Numbered from the stretch's first letter, positions 55,555-64,000 are shown. The stretch is 64,000 nt of DNA from Subtercola sp. (GCA_025463765.1 JAODBC010000084.1:1-64000), one strand, 5' to 3'. Notes: a model not told the origin generated them from the letters alone. Numbers and translations are program-made.

Positions 55555-56640
55555 CTAGCCCGCGAGACGAACCGCGGCGCTCTCGGCCAGCAGCTCTTTC
55601 ACGCGGGGCACCACCTGGGTGCCGTAGAGCTCGATGTTCGTCATCATGCGCTCGTGCGAGAGAGTGCCCGCCCCGTACTTCAGGTCGAAGCGGCTCACGC
55701 CGAGCGCCTCGATGTTGCGCGCCATTTTCTGCGCCACGGTCTCGGGCGAGCCGACGTAAAGCGCTCCCTCGACACTGGCCTCTGCGTCGAACTGCAGACG
55801 GGTCAGGGGCGGCCAGCCGCGCGAGGCACCGATGCGCGCGTGCATGCCCTGGTAGTGCGAGAAGAACTCGTTGCGCGCATCTTCGTCAGTCGCGGCAACG
55901 TACCCGGGCGAGTGCATGCCCACCGCGTCGAACGGCTGTTCGAACTGGGTCAGCGCACGGCGGTAGAGGTCCACGTATGGCGCGAACCGAACCGGTGACC
56001 CGCCGATGATGGCGAGCATCATGGGCAAGCCGTAGCGCGCCGTTCTGACCACCGACTCCGGGCTGCCGCCCACGCCGACCCAGGTGCGCAGCGAACCGCT
56101 CTCGGTGGTAGGGAAAACCGCCTGATCGGTGAGGGATGCCCGTGTCGAGCCGCTCCAGGTGACCGGTTTCTCGGCACGCAGCGCCGCGAACAGCTCGAGC
56201 TTCTCTTCGAACAGCGTCTCGTAGTCAGACAGGTCGTAGCCGAACAGCGGGAACGACTCGGTGAACGATCCGCGCCCCAGAATCACTTCTGCCCGACCGT
56301 TCGAAACAGCGTCGAGCGTGGCGAACCGCTGATAGACCCGCACCGGGTCGTCAGAGCTCAACACGGTGACCGCCGAACCGAGGTGGATGTTCGTGGTTCG
56401 CGCCGCGATCGCAGCAAGAACGACGTCGGGCGCCGACACCGCGAAGTCTTCACGATGGTGCTCCCCCACACCGAAGAAGCTCAGCCCGACCTGATCGGCC
56501 AGCACACCTTCTTCGACCACGTTACGAATGACCTGCGCCTGAGAAATGGCGCCGCCTTCCGGCGTCTGGGTGACGTCGCCGAACGTGTCGAGACCGAATT
56601 CAATGGCGGTAGGGCGGTCGGTCGACTCGTGGTCGGTCAT
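55555..56640 (-). CDS. LLM-class flavin-dependent oxidoreductase (luciferase-like)
   Basis: Flavin-dependent monooxygenase of 361 residues from ATG 56640; a longer reading from 56703 lacks support. It shows EFGLDTFGDVT, GLSFFGVGEHHREDFAVSAPDVVLAAIAARTTNIHLGSAVTVLSSDDPVRVYQRFATLDAVSNGRAEVILGRGSF, which is the conserved TIM-barrel core of bacterial luciferase-like enzymes using FMNH2 or F420. Substrate unknown. Confidence 0.9.
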   Translation of the reverse strand: MTDHESTDRPTAIEFGLDTFGDVTQTPEGGAISQAQVIRNVVEEGVLADQVGLSFFGVGEHHREDFAVSAPDVVLAAIAARTTNIHLGSAVTVLSSDDPVRVYQRFATLDAVSNGRAEVILGRGSFTESFPLFGYDLSDYETLFEEKLELFAALRAEKPVTWSGSTRASLTDQAVFPTTESGSLRTWVGVGGSPESVVRTARYGLPMMLAIIGGSPVRFAPYVDLYRRALTQFEQPFDAVGMHSPGYVAATDEDARNEFFSHYQGMHARIGASRGWPPLTRLQFDAEASVEGALYVGSPETVAQKMARNIEALGVSRFDLKYGAGTLSHERMMTNIELYGTQVVPRVKELLAESAAVRLAG

Positions 56641-56793
56641 GGGAGCCTTCGTTCTCTCGGAATCACTTACATGCGTTTGCATGCGTATCAACCAGTTTCG
56701 CACTCAATTATTCCGCGCCGTACCCCTGTGTATTTTCGAAAAAACCGGGTCGCTCAGCGGGTTGCGCGCATGCGGTGCCTAGGCTCGGTGACG

Positions 56794-58269
56794 ATGACAA
56801 CCCAGACTCCGCCCCATCAGCACCGCGTTCTGACTCCCGAGCAGCGCCGGCGACGCCGTCGTCGCCAGGTGGCGACCCGCTGGTCGGTCATCGGAGTCGT
56901 GCTCATTCTGCTTGTCACAGGCGGCTACGTCGTCTACAACTACCAGCGCTTCGTCAACGGCATCACGCACATCGACGCGCTGCCGGGTGGCGCTACGAAT
57001 AACAAAGACCAGAACATCCTGCTCGTCGGCGACGACCACCGGCCCGACAACGCCACCCCCGAACAGCTCGCCCAGCTCGGCACCCAAGACGACGGCGGCG
57101 GCACGAGCACCGACACCATGATCGTCGTGCACATCCCCGCCGATGGCAGCTCGGCGACCATGATCTCGCTGCCCCGCGATTCCTGGGTCGACATTCCCGG
57201 GTTCGGGCAAGACAAGCTCAACGCGGCCTTCACCTACGGATCTGAGAACGGCGGCGGTGACGCGGGTGGGGCGAAGCTGCTGATCACGACCATCCAGAAC
57301 CTGACCGGGCTGACGATCGACCACTTCGTGCGCGTCTCGCTGCTCGGCTTCTACAATGTGGTCAATGCGCTGGGGCCTGTGCAGGTGTGCCTGAACGAGG
57401 CGGTCGACGACCCGTTCTCGGCCATCAACCTGCCCGCCGGTGTCTCGACGCTCGACGCCTCGCAGGCGCTCTCGTTCGTGCGCCAACGGCACGGGCTGCC
57501 GAACGGCGACCTCGACCGTGAGGTGCGTCAGCAGTACTTCTTGTCGGTCGAAGCGCGCCAGATTCTCTCGGCCGGAACCCTGCTGAACCCCGGCAAACTC
57601 GCCGGCGTTCTCGACGCCATCAGTTCGTCGATCGAGACGGATTCTGGGCTCAACATCATCGACCTCGCCACGCAGATGCGCGGGCTGAACGCCGACAACA
57701 TCCACTCCACCACGATTCCCATCACGGGCACGCCGACCATCTCGGTCGATGGCAACGACGTCTCTATCGTTCAAGTCGACACGGCCGCGATGCCCGGCTT
57801 CATCGCCAGCGTGCTGGGCACGTCGGCTCCGGCCGCGACAGCTTCAGCGTCGCCCTCGGCCTACGACAACGCGACAGCCTCGGCGGTCGGCGACGTGACC
57901 GTCACCGTGCTGAACGGCAGCAACGGAAACGGCGTCGCCGCCTCGAATACCGACGCTCTGAGCGGCTTCGGGTTCAAGACCGGCACGCCGGGTGACGCAG
58001 ATCCACGGGCGACCACGACCATCCAATACGCCGCCGGCAACGAGGGCCATGCCAAGGCCGTCGCCGCCTACTACCCGGGCGCCACGCTCGAAGTCGCCGA
58101 TGTCAGCGACGTCACGGTCATTCTCGGCCAAGACGATCTGACCGCCACCGACCCGAACGCGGCAGCGACGGATGCGCCTACCGCCCCCGACACCTCGACC
58201 CCCGACACCTCGACCCCCGCCGCGACGGCCCCCACGAAGAGCTACGCCTCGGGTGCCTGCATCAACTGA
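56794..58269 (+). CDS. LytR-CpsA-Psr (LCP) family cell-wall glycopolymer ligase
   Basis: Membrane enzyme of 491 residues that transfers undecaprenyl-linked glycopolymers to peptidoglycan. A basic start and one helix (about 31-51, WSVIGVVLILLVTGGYVVYNY) precede the LCP domain (DQNILLVGDDHRPD, TDTMIVVHI, TMISLPRDSWVDIPG, KLNAAFTYG, FVRQRHGLPNGDLDREVRQQ) with its Arg and Asp ligands, and a LytR_C domain (VTVTVLNGSNGNGVAASN...). ATG 56794 is preferred; TAGGCT (56780-56785) lies 8 nt before it and no ribosome site is seen, so the message may be leaderless. GTG 56788 is possible. Confidence 0.94.
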   Translation: MTTQTPPHQHRVLTPEQRRRRRRRQVATRWSVIGVVLILLVTGGYVVYNYQRFVNGITHIDALPGGATNNKDQNILLVGDDHRPDNATPEQLAQLGTQDDGGGTSTDTMIVVHIPADGSSATMISLPRDSWVDIPGFGQDKLNAAFTYGSENGGGDAGGAKLLITTIQNLTGLTIDHFVRVSLLGFYNVVNALGPVQVCLNEAVDDPFSAINLPAGVSTLDASQALSFVRQRHGLPNGDLDREVRQQYFLSVEARQILSAGTLLNPGKLAGVLDAISSSIETDSGLNIIDLATQMRGLNADNIHSTTIPITGTPTISVDGNDVSIVQVDTAAMPGFIASVLGTSAPAATASASPSAYDNATASAVGDVTVTVLNGSNGNGVAASNTDALSGFGFKTGTPGDADPRATTTIQYAAGNEGHAKAVAAYYPGATLEVADVSDVTVILGQDDLTATDPNAAATDAPTAPDTSTPDTSTPAATAPTKSYASGACIN

Positions 58270-58345
58270 CCCCCCGCCGCCGCTCGTGCTCCCGCCGCCC
58301 CTCCGCGAGATGTCGCGGAGTTTGTGATCTCGTAGAGGGCGAGCG

Positions 58346-59044
58346 TCAGCGCATGGCGGCGACGTACGCGCGCAGGCCGACCGAGAGGTCGACGCAGACG
58401 CCGAGCAGAATGTCGAGGTTCGCGGGAGTCGGCGCCTCGCGCAGCACCAACCGCGTGCCGAGGTTCGGAAACTTCAGCGGAGCACCCGTCACGTTCAGCC
58501 ACCGATCGGTGAAGTAGTCGAGGTCTGAGAGCGCAAAACCGAGGTCGAGCAGGGTGTTCGCGGTGATGTTCCAGCCGCCCGAGCGTAGAATCACGTCGAG
58601 TGTGCCAACAGGCTCCGCTTCTGCGTCGAGCACACGAAGCCGATACGAGTCGGCGCCCTTCACCCCGGCGGGGTCGGCGACGATCGTGTAGAGCATCGAG
58701 CCATCGACGTCGACCACGGTCGAGTCGTCTCCGCGCGTGATGCGCGCGAGTCTTCGCGAGCCTTCGAAGATGCTCGACAGGCCGCCGGCAGAGCTCTCGA
58801 CTGTCAGCGCCGTACCGGCGCGTGTGGTCAGCGAGTGCTTGCCGAGGCCCCCGTTTTTGAACCCGAACAGAATGCCCAGCTTGCCCCCCGCGCCCTCGGC
58901 ACCGCCCTGACGCGCGACAGCCAGCGGCCCGGCCCCCGATTCTGAGGTCGTCGGGCCGTCGTCGAAGGTCTGCACGAGTGCATTTCCCGAGGCGCGCGAA
59001 AGACGCCCGTTGACGATGAAGATCGAGGGAAGCTCAGGGTTCAT
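58346..59044 (-). CDS. Conserved protein of unknown function
   Basis: A 232-residue soluble protein from ATG 59044. It starts LPSIFIVNGRLSRASG, has a Gly-rich middle (GGKLGILFGFKNGGLGKHSLTTRAG) and a beta-rich second half (GSMLYTIVADPAGVKGADSYRLRVLDAEAEPVGTLDVILRSGGWNI). No signal peptide or membrane helix is seen and no family is recognised; the alternating beta pattern faintly recalls tubby/LURP-like barrels but no motif decides it. It diverges from the GAF-LuxR gene. Confidence 0.65.
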   Translation of the reverse strand: MNPELPSIFIVNGRLSRASGNALVQTFDDGPTTSESGAGPLAVARQGGAEGAGGKLGILFGFKNGGLGKHSLTTRAGTALTVESSAGGLSSIFEGSRRLARITRGDDSTVVDVDGSMLYTIVADPAGVKGADSYRLRVLDAEAEPVGTLDVILRSGGWNITANTLLDLGFALSDLDYFTDRWLNVTGAPLKFPNLGTRLVLREAPTPANLDILLGVCVDLSVGLRAYVAAMR

Positions 59045-59133
59045 GCCAATAGAATAGCTTAGACTCGAGCAATCTTCACCACTGGTTTCGCCTCTATCGA
59101 AACCTTTCCGGCAAAGCGCTCGACCCCCTTGCA

Positions 59134-60075
59134 GTGGCACTGCCCCGCGGGAAGGCGCATGATAAGAACAGTATTGACGATCTCAACGATGAGGGCTTCA
59201 TGACGCTGATGGCTTCGCTTGCCGAAGAACTCGCGGGCGAGTTTCGCCTGCAACCACTGCTCGAAAAGATTCTGACCAACGCCGTGCGGCTGCTCGGCTG
59301 CCGAAGCGGATCGATCTGCACGATCGATCACGAAGCCCAGACCTATCGCAAAGAGGTCGATCTCGACGTGCATTGCCAGGCCGGCCACGTGTTCCGGCTC
59401 GACGAGGGAGTGACCGGCGCGGTAGTGCGCGCCGGCGCTTTCGTGAGTTTCGCCTCGTATGCGTCTGTTCCGCGCGGTCACATCAGCCGCGACGACGAAC
59501 GTTTCGGCAGCCCGGTGATCGGCGTGCCCATCACGGTCAACGACAGCATGATCGGGGCGTTCGTCGTGTTCGCCGAGCCCGGGCATCCGTTCACCGCAGC
59601 CGACGCCGAACTGCTGGAACTCTTCGCCACCCATGCCGCCGTGGCCATCGTCAATTCGCAGATGTACTCGGCCAGTCTCGACAAGGCGGTGGCAGCGGCC
59701 CTCGAATCCGGGGCCGCTTCGGGGCCGGCGGCCGAGCAACCCCTCGAATCCGGGGCCGCTTCGGGGCCGGCGGCCGAGCAACCCCTCGATTCCGCACCCC
59801 CTGTCACCCCCTCGGCCTCGCCGACGCCGGCACGCCTGACCGCTCGCGAAAAAGAGGTGCGCAACCTCGTGGTGAAGGGCCTGCCCGACAAGCAGATAGC
59901 CACACTGCTGCGCATCTCGGCCAAGACCGTAGAGAAGCACGTCGGCGCAATTCTGCACAAGTGCGGCGTACCGAACCGCACCGCTCTTGCAGGAATGGCA
60001 CGCGCCGAGACCGACAACCGTGACGGCGACGGGTATCCGGTCGCCCAGAACGGCTATGGGGGAAATCCCTCATAG
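59134..60075 (+). CDS. GAF-domain LuxR-type regulator
   Basis: A 313-residue cytoplasmic regulator; the GTG at 59134 is the longest start, and ATG 59200, which follows GAGGG, is a good alternative. A GAF domain (about 25-180) opens with EFRLQPLLEKILTNAVRLLGCRSGSICTIDHEAQTYRKEV and has IGVPITVNDSMIGAFVVF. A Gly/Ala/Ser linker contains a 14-residue duplication. The LuxR helix-turn-helix is LTAREKEVRNLVVKGLPDKQIATLLRISAKTVEKHVGAILHKCGV. Directly upstream of the aldolase-DhaKL operon on the same strand, it is a candidate regulator of it. Confidence 0.9.
   Translation: MALPRGKAHDKNSIDDLNDEGFMTLMASLAEELAGEFRLQPLLEKILTNAVRLLGCRSGSICTIDHEAQTYRKEVDLDVHCQAGHVFRLDEGVTGAVVRAGAFVSFASYASVPRGHISRDDERFGSPVIGVPITVNDSMIGAFVVFAEPGHPFTAADAELLELFATHAAVAIVNSQMYSASLDKAVAAALESGAASGPAAEQPLESGAASGPAAEQPLDSAPPVTPSASPTPARLTAREKEVRNLVVKGLPDKQIATLLRISAKTVEKHVGAILHKCGVPNRTALAGMARAETDNRDGDGYPVAQNGYGGNPS
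59702..59785 (+). repeat. 42-bp tandem duplication in the GAF-LuxR linker
   Basis: The 42 bases coding for ESGAASGPAAEQPL occur twice in direct succession (about 59702-59743 and 59744-59785) with essentially no differences, pointing to a recent event. The frame is kept. Confidence 0.85.
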
Positions 60076-60159
60076 CGGGACCGCGCGCTGCTGCCTAGAT
60101 TCGAACCGGTGACCGTGAACCGATCACCGATGCTCGAAGTCGCTCAGAAGGAGACGCCG

Positions 60160-61020
60160 ATGCCTGTCGTGTCGCTGAAAGAAATCGTCGACCGGGCTTT
60201 CGCCGAGCGGTACGGTGTGCCTGCCATCAACATCGTCAACGACCTCACCCTCGAGGGCGTTCTGACCGGCGCGGTGAATAGCAACTCCCCCGTCATCGTG
60301 CAGACCTCGGTCAAGACGGTTCGGGCCATCGGCGCCCCCGTCTTGTTCTCGATGTGGCAGGCCATGACCGCGGGCATCTCGGTACCGGTCACGCTGCACC
60401 TGGACCACTGCCCGTATCGTGACGTCATCAGCGAGTGCCTCGAACTCGGCTGGAACTCCGTGCTCTTCGACGCGTCACAGCTGCCGGTCGAAGAGAACCA
60501 ACGGCAGACCGTCGAGGTCGTCGCCGAGGCCCGCCGCTATGGAGCACACGTCGAGGGTGAGATCGAGTCGATCACCGGCGTCGAAGACGGCGTCGGCAGC
60601 GACACCGAATCGAAGCGGCAGTCGCTCGACGTCTCGCTGCGCTTCATCGAAGCCACCGGAATCGACGTGTTCGCGCCCGCCATCGGCAACGCCCACGGGG
60701 TCTACAAGACCGAACCGCAGCTCGACTTCGACCGCGTCTCTGAACTCGTCGCCGCGCATCCGATTCCCATCGCTCTGCACGGCGGCAGCGGCATGACCGA
60801 CGCCCAGTTTCATGACCTCATTGCGCGCGGTTGCGCCAAGGTGAACATCTCCACCTCGCTCAAGATGGTCTACATGCAGTCGACCCTGGCGAGCCTCAAG
60901 CGCAGCGAAGAGACGGCCAAATGGGATCCGCCCACCCTTTTCGCCGACGTCTCACGCGACGTCGTGAGCCTCACGTCGAGCCTCGCTTCGACCTTCGGTT
61001 CCGCCGGCAAGGCCTGGTGA
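60160..61020 (+). CDS. Class II (zinc) fructose-bisphosphate-type aldolase
   Basis: TIM-barrel aldolase of 286 residues from ATG 60160, which has AAGGAG 6 nt upstream. Zinc ligands are visible in LHLDHCPYRDV, GEIES and GNAHGVY, and the phosphate loop in ALHGGSGM with NISTSLK. YGVPAINIVNDLTLEGVL is the conserved N-terminal part. It is closer to tagatose/GatY-type and related sugar-phosphate aldolases than to FbaA by length. With DhaK in the same operon it probably uses or makes dihydroxyacetone phosphate; the aldehyde partner is unknown. It is not shown to be the glycolytic enzyme. Confidence 0.88.
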   Translation: MPVVSLKEIVDRAFAERYGVPAINIVNDLTLEGVLTGAVNSNSPVIVQTSVKTVRAIGAPVLFSMWQAMTAGISVPVTLHLDHCPYRDVISECLELGWNSVLFDASQLPVEENQRQTVEVVAEARRYGAHVEGEIESITGVEDGVGSDTESKRQSLDVSLRFIEATGIDVFAPAIGNAHGVYKTEPQLDFDRVSELVAAHPIPIALHGGSGMTDAQFHDLIARGCAKVNISTSLKMVYMQSTLASLKRSEETAKWDPPTLFADVSRDVVSLTSSLASTFGSAGKAW

Positions 61021-61024
61021 GCGG

Positions 61025-61843
61025 ATGCCCGCCCTCATCTTCGACTGCGACGGGGTTCTGGCCGACACCGAACGCGACGGTCACCTGGTCGCCTTCAACC
61101 AGACCTTCGACGAGTTCGGCCTGCCCGTGCATTGGACCGAGGCCGACTACGCCGTGAAGGTGCTCATCGGCGGCGGAAAAGAGCGACTCGCCAGCTTGCT
61201 CACGCCCGAGTTCGTCGCCGAGGCCGAACTGCCAACCGACCCGGCCGAGCAGGCAGCGCTCGTCGCCCAGTGGCACAAGCGCAAGACCGAGATCTACACG
61301 GCACTGGTGGCATCCGGTGCGCTGCCGGGGCGACCCGGAATCGAGCGCATCGTGGTCGAGGCGGCGGCGCACGGGTACACCCTCGCGGTCGCCTCGACGT
61401 CGGCCGAGGCATCGGTGCGCGCGGTGCTCGAGCACACGGTGGGGGCCGAACGGGCATCCGCCTTCCATGTTTTCGCGGGTGACATCGTGACGGCGAAGAA
61501 GCCGGCACCCGACATCTATCTCGCTGCCCTGGAGGCGCTCGACCTGCAACCCGACGAGGCCGTGGTGGTCGAAGACAGCAACAACGGGCTGCGCGCGGCA
61601 CTGGCCGCGGGGCTCAATACCATCGTCACCGTCAGCAGTTTCACTGTCGGCGAAGACTTCACGGGGGCGGCGCTGGTAGTGAGCTCGCTCGGCGAGCCGG
61701 GCGACCCCTCGTTCACCGTGCTGGCCGATGCCGCGAGCATTCATCCGCGCGGTTTTGTCGAGATCGCCGATATCGACGCTGTGCTCGCCCTAGCCGCCCC
61801 GACACACGACCCGCTCCCCAGCCCAACGGAGGTACCCCGATGA
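61025..61843 (+). CDS. HAD-superfamily sugar-phosphate phosphatase (CbbY-like)
   Basis: A 272-residue hydrolase, 4 nt after the aldolase. Motif I is FDCDGVLADTERDG (nucleophile Asp8, acid Asp10), motif II VASTSAEASVRAVL, motif III TAKKPAPDIYLAALEAL with Lys, motif IV VVVEDSNNGLRAALAAG. A helical cap (about 18-90) fits CbbY-type phosphatases that act on sugar phosphates. It overlaps dhaL by 4 nt. Confidence 0.9.
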   Translation: MPALIFDCDGVLADTERDGHLVAFNQTFDEFGLPVHWTEADYAVKVLIGGGKERLASLLTPEFVAEAELPTDPAEQAALVAQWHKRKTEIYTALVASGALPGRPGIERIVVEAAAHGYTLAVASTSAEASVRAVLEHTVGAERASAFHVFAGDIVTAKKPAPDIYLAALEALDLQPDEAVVVEDSNNGLRAALAAGLNTIVTVSSFTVGEDFTGAALVVSSLGEPGDPSFTVLADAASIHPRGFVEIADIDAVLALAAPTHDPLPSPTEVPR

Positions 61844-62475
61844 CCGATGACCTCGCCGTCACTGAATACGTGGTGCGCACGATCGCCGAAGAATCGGTGG
61901 CGCAAGAGAAGTACTTCGGCGAACTCGACGCGGTGGTCGGCGACGGCGACTTCGGCTACTCGCTGGCCCGCGGCTTCGAGTTCGTGCTGGCTGACTTCGA
62001 CTCGATCGATCGCACCGACGCGGGCACGTTCTTGAGCAAGGTGGCCGTCATGATCACGAGCCACATCGGCGGAACATCCGGCCCGCTCTGGGGCACCGCC
62101 TTTCTGCGCGCCGGCGGCAGCCTGAAAGGGAACGAGAACATCACCGGCCCCGATGTGGTCGCCGCTCTGCGCGCGGCCGTCGAGGGCATCAAGAAGCGCG
62201 GCAAGGCCGAACTCGGCGACAAGACGCTGCTCGACGCTCTCGTACCCGCGATCGATGCCCTCGAGACCTCGCTCGCCGCGGGAGACGACGCCGCGGCCGC
62301 GGCGCAGAAGTTCGCGGTCACGGCTCGCAGCGCCGCCGAGGCGACGAGCACGCTCGAGGCCCGCCGTGGTCGCGCCAGCTACACCGGCGAGCGCAGCATC
62401 GGGTCGGTCGACGCCGGCGCGATGGGCATCGCCGTGCTCGCAGAGAAAATCGCCGCCACCTGGCCGACGGGCTGA
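61840..62475 (+). CDS. dhaL: Dihydroxyacetone kinase subunit DhaL (ADP/ATP-binding)
   Basis: A 211-residue nucleotide-binding subunit. DAVVGDGDFGYSLARGFEFVL supplies the Asp ligands for magnesium, GGTSGPLWGTAFLRAGG is the Gly-rich phosphate-binding part, and GERSIGSVDAGAMGIAVL is the C-terminal family motif. It phosphorylates the substrate bound by DhaK. No DhaM (PTS donor) gene is nearby, so the ATP or the PTS route cannot be decided. Confidence 0.92.
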   Translation: MTDDLAVTEYVVRTIAEESVAQEKYFGELDAVVGDGDFGYSLARGFEFVLADFDSIDRTDAGTFLSKVAVMITSHIGGTSGPLWGTAFLRAGGSLKGNENITGPDVVAALRAAVEGIKKRGKAELGDKTLLDALVPAIDALETSLAAGDDAAAAAQKFAVTARSAAEATSTLEARRGRASYTGERSIGSVDAGAMGIAVLAEKIAATWPTG

Positions 62476-62530
62476 GCCCGAGCATCCGCCAACCCAACTA
62501 CCCCAACCCTCACAACGACGTGGAGACACC

Positions 62531-63526
62531 ATGAAAAAGTTCATCAACGACCCGAAGCAGTTCGTTCCCGAGATGCTCGAGGGCATCGCTCTCGCCAACC
62601 CCGACACGTTGCGGTACGTGCCCGCCTACAACCTCATTCACCGAGCAGACGCGCCGAACCACAACAAGGTGACGATCATCCAGGGTTCGGGTTCAGGGCA
62701 CGAACCTGCGCACGTGATGACGGTGGGAAAGGGGATGCTCGACGGCGCCTGCCCGGGCGACGTGTTCGCCGCGCCGCCGCTCGACTTCATCACCGAGACG
62801 GTGAAGCTGCTCGCCAGTGACAAGGGGGTGCTGCTGCTGGTCAACAACTACACGGGCGACCGTATGGCGTTCGAGATGGCCGAAGAAGTCGCAGAGGCCG
62901 ACGGGGTCAACGTGAAAACGCTCTTCATCGACGACGATGTCGCCGTGAAAGACTCCACCTACACGGTAGGGCGTCGTGGGGTCGCCGGTAACTTCTTCGT
63001 CATGAAGGCGGTCGGTGCCGCTGCTGAGAACGGCGCCGACCTCGACGAGCTGGTGAGAATCGGTGAGAAGGTCAACTCGGTGACGCGCACGATGGGTATC
63101 GCGCTGACGGCCTGTACGCCGCCGGCAAAGGGCGAACCGCTGTTCGACCTGGGCGACGACGAGATCGAGATCGGGGTAGGCATCCACGGCGAGCCCGGCC
63201 GCCGCCGCGAGAAGTGGATGCCCGCGAACGACATCGCCGACGTGCTACTCGATGCGATCGTGCCCGACCTACCGTTCGAAAGCGGCGACCGGGTCGCCGT
63301 GATGGTGAACGGCCTCGGCGGAACTCCCATCAGCGAGCTCTACCTGCTGTACGGCATCGTCCACAAGAAGCTCGAAGCGCTGGGAATCTCGGTCGGCCGC
63401 AACTACGTCGGCGAGTATTGCACCTCGCTCGACATGGCCGGTGCATCTCTCACTCTCGTCAAGCTCGACGAGGAGATCGAGACCCTGCTCGCCGCTCCCG
63501 CCGAGATCGCCATCCGCGTCTTCTGA
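62531..63526 (+). CDS. dhaK: Dihydroxyacetone kinase substrate-binding subunit DhaK
   Basis: A 331-residue subunit from ATG 62531 with GGAG upstream. QGSGSGHEPAH and the covalent substrate His at residue 219 (GVGIHGEPGRRR) are intact, so it should form a hemiaminal with a short ketose. DhaK homologues in actinobacteria also phosphorylate erythrulose or apulose. The order dhaL then dhaK, after an aldolase and a HAD phosphatase, is not the usual dhaKLM arrangement. The 3' end is repeated in tandem. Confidence 0.93.
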   Translation: MKKFINDPKQFVPEMLEGIALANPDTLRYVPAYNLIHRADAPNHNKVTIIQGSGSGHEPAHVMTVGKGMLDGACPGDVFAAPPLDFITETVKLLASDKGVLLLVNNYTGDRMAFEMAEEVAEADGVNVKTLFIDDDVAVKDSTYTVGRRGVAGNFFVMKAVGAAAENGADLDELVRIGEKVNSVTRTMGIALTACTPPAKGEPLFDLGDDEIEIGVGIHGEPGRRREKWMPANDIADVLLDAIVPDLPFESGDRVAVMVNGLGGTPISELYLLYGIVHKKLEALGISVGRNYVGEYCTSLDMAGASLTLVKLDEEIETLLAAPAEIAIRVF

Positions 63527-63580
63527 CCCGCTGCCTTCCGACCCGCTGCCTTCCGACCCGCTGCCTTCTGACCCGCTGGC
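63521..63580 (+). repeat. Four 15-bp tandem repeats starting at the dhaK stop codon
   Basis: Units TTCYGACCCGCTGCC at 63521-63535, 63536-63550, 63551-63565 and 63566-63580 (last one ending GGC). In the dhaK frame the units read F-stop-PAA, FRPAA, FRPAA, F-stop-PAG, so the inner stop codons have become CGA. Nothing else is recognised in 63581-63672. Confidence 0.9.
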
Positions 63581-63672
63581 AGCGAGAGCGGCACCTTCGG
63601 ATGAGAGCGACGGCCTCGGCTATCGCTCTCGTCCGAATGAGTCGCGATCGACGCTCGGTGTTGTGTCCGCGG

Positions 63673-64000
63673 TCAGGAAAGCGCGGCGACGCCAGCTGCG
63701 GCTACGGCGCGGTCATCGTCGACGGTGCTGCCGCTGACGCCGATGGCGCCCACGATCTCGCCGCCGACGCTCAATGGAATGCCACCCGGAAAGCTGATGA
63801 GGCCGCCGTTGGAGACCTCGATGTTGTACAGCGAGCCGCCGGGCTGCGAGAGCTCGCCGATGCTGCCCGACTCCATGTCGAAGAAGCGCGCCGTGCGGGC
63901 CTTCTTCTGCGCAATGTCGATACTGCCGAGCCAGGCGCCGTCCATGCGCACGAAGGCCTTGAGGTTGCCGCCCGCGTCGACGACGGCGATGTTCATGGCG
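63673..64000 (-). CDS. HbpS/GlcG-family protein (partial at window edge)
   Basis: The reading runs out of the window on the right; 107 residues from the first visible Met are seen ([22 protein letters not shown]), and the family normally has about 30 more residues before this Met. [63 protein letters not shown] is the conserved GlcG/HbpS (PduO C-terminal-like) core. Relatives bind haem or cobalamin or act with glycolate/diol metabolism; here the gene is convergent to the DhaK operon. Confidence 0.88.
   Translation of the reverse strand, partial: AMNIAVVDAGGNLKAFVRMDGAWLGSIDIAQKKARTARFFDMESGSIGELSQPGGSLYNIEVSNGGLISFPGGIPLSVGGEIVGAIGVSGSTVDDDRAVAAAGVAALS

Overview
The window is a high-GC chromosomal segment from an actinobacterium, most likely a Microbacteriaceae-type organism. 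The evidence is the dcw (division and cell wall) cluster with MraZ and an FtsL-like gene, the idsA / Rv2175c-like / pknL / class II DAHP synthase / acyltransferase / FadD15-like order known from Mycobacterium tuberculosis, the OdhI/GarA-FtsR pair, single-chain pyruvate carboxylase, and many GTG starts. MurE carries FHPR where meso-diaminopimelate enzymes carry DNPR. This fits the non-mDAP peptidoglycan known in Microbacteriaceae. No rRNA, tRNA, CRISPR array, insertion sequence or phage module was recognised. No gene-free stretch exceeds about 300 bases.

Layout. 1-1559: the tail of an unidentified gene and a secreted beta-propeller protein, in the place where ftsZ normally follows ftsQ. 1676-16536 (minus strand): the dcw cluster mraZ-rsmH-ftsL-ftsI-murE-murF-mraY-murD-ftsW-murG-murC-ftsQ, tightly overlapped, with a MraZ-box array in front of mraZ. 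16718-26606: DUF3040 protein, idsA, Rv2175c-like protein, PASTA kinase PknL, class II DAHP synthase, PlsC-like acyltransferase, ROK glucokinase, long-chain acyl-CoA ligase. 26751-37337: deformylase, pyruvate carboxylase, orphan ParA, two MerR regulators (one FtsR-like), an OdhI/GarA-like FHA protein, DUF1295, DUF3097, aminodeoxychorismate lyase, TRIC channel. 37431-42328: HtrA-like protease, a large acidic coiled-coil protein, an S4 protein, a conserved actinobacterial protein. 42456-46879: a candidate peptide-export operon (small secreted Cys2 peptide with an apparent frameshift, 72-aa protein, peptidoglycan-binding adaptor, ABC ATPase, FtsX-type permease) with a divergent lipoprotein. 46876-58269: M15-type peptidase, DnaJ-NERD fusion, ArsR/SRPBCC pair with a hydrolase remnant, MocR regulator and DMT transporter starting head to head, PNPOx-family protein, macro-like protein, DUF4190 protein, LLM monooxygenase, LCP ligase. 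58346-64000: an unknown protein, a GAF-LuxR regulator, and an aldolase-HAD-DhaL-DhaK operon with a HbpS/GlcG-like gene at the edge.

Two themes stand out. First, at least seven genes (murD, murG, the ROK kinase, the ABC permease, the PNPOx-family gene, the macro-like gene and dhaK) have short tandem repeats of 12-19 bp at or just after the stop codon, and several arrays repeat the stop codon itself. Second, several genes (idsA, pknL, the DUF1295 gene, the DUF3097 gene, pabC) have a TANNNT-like -10 element 6-7 nt before the start codon, as expected for leaderless transcripts. The best candidate for an undescribed system is the peptide/ABC operon at 42456-46879.
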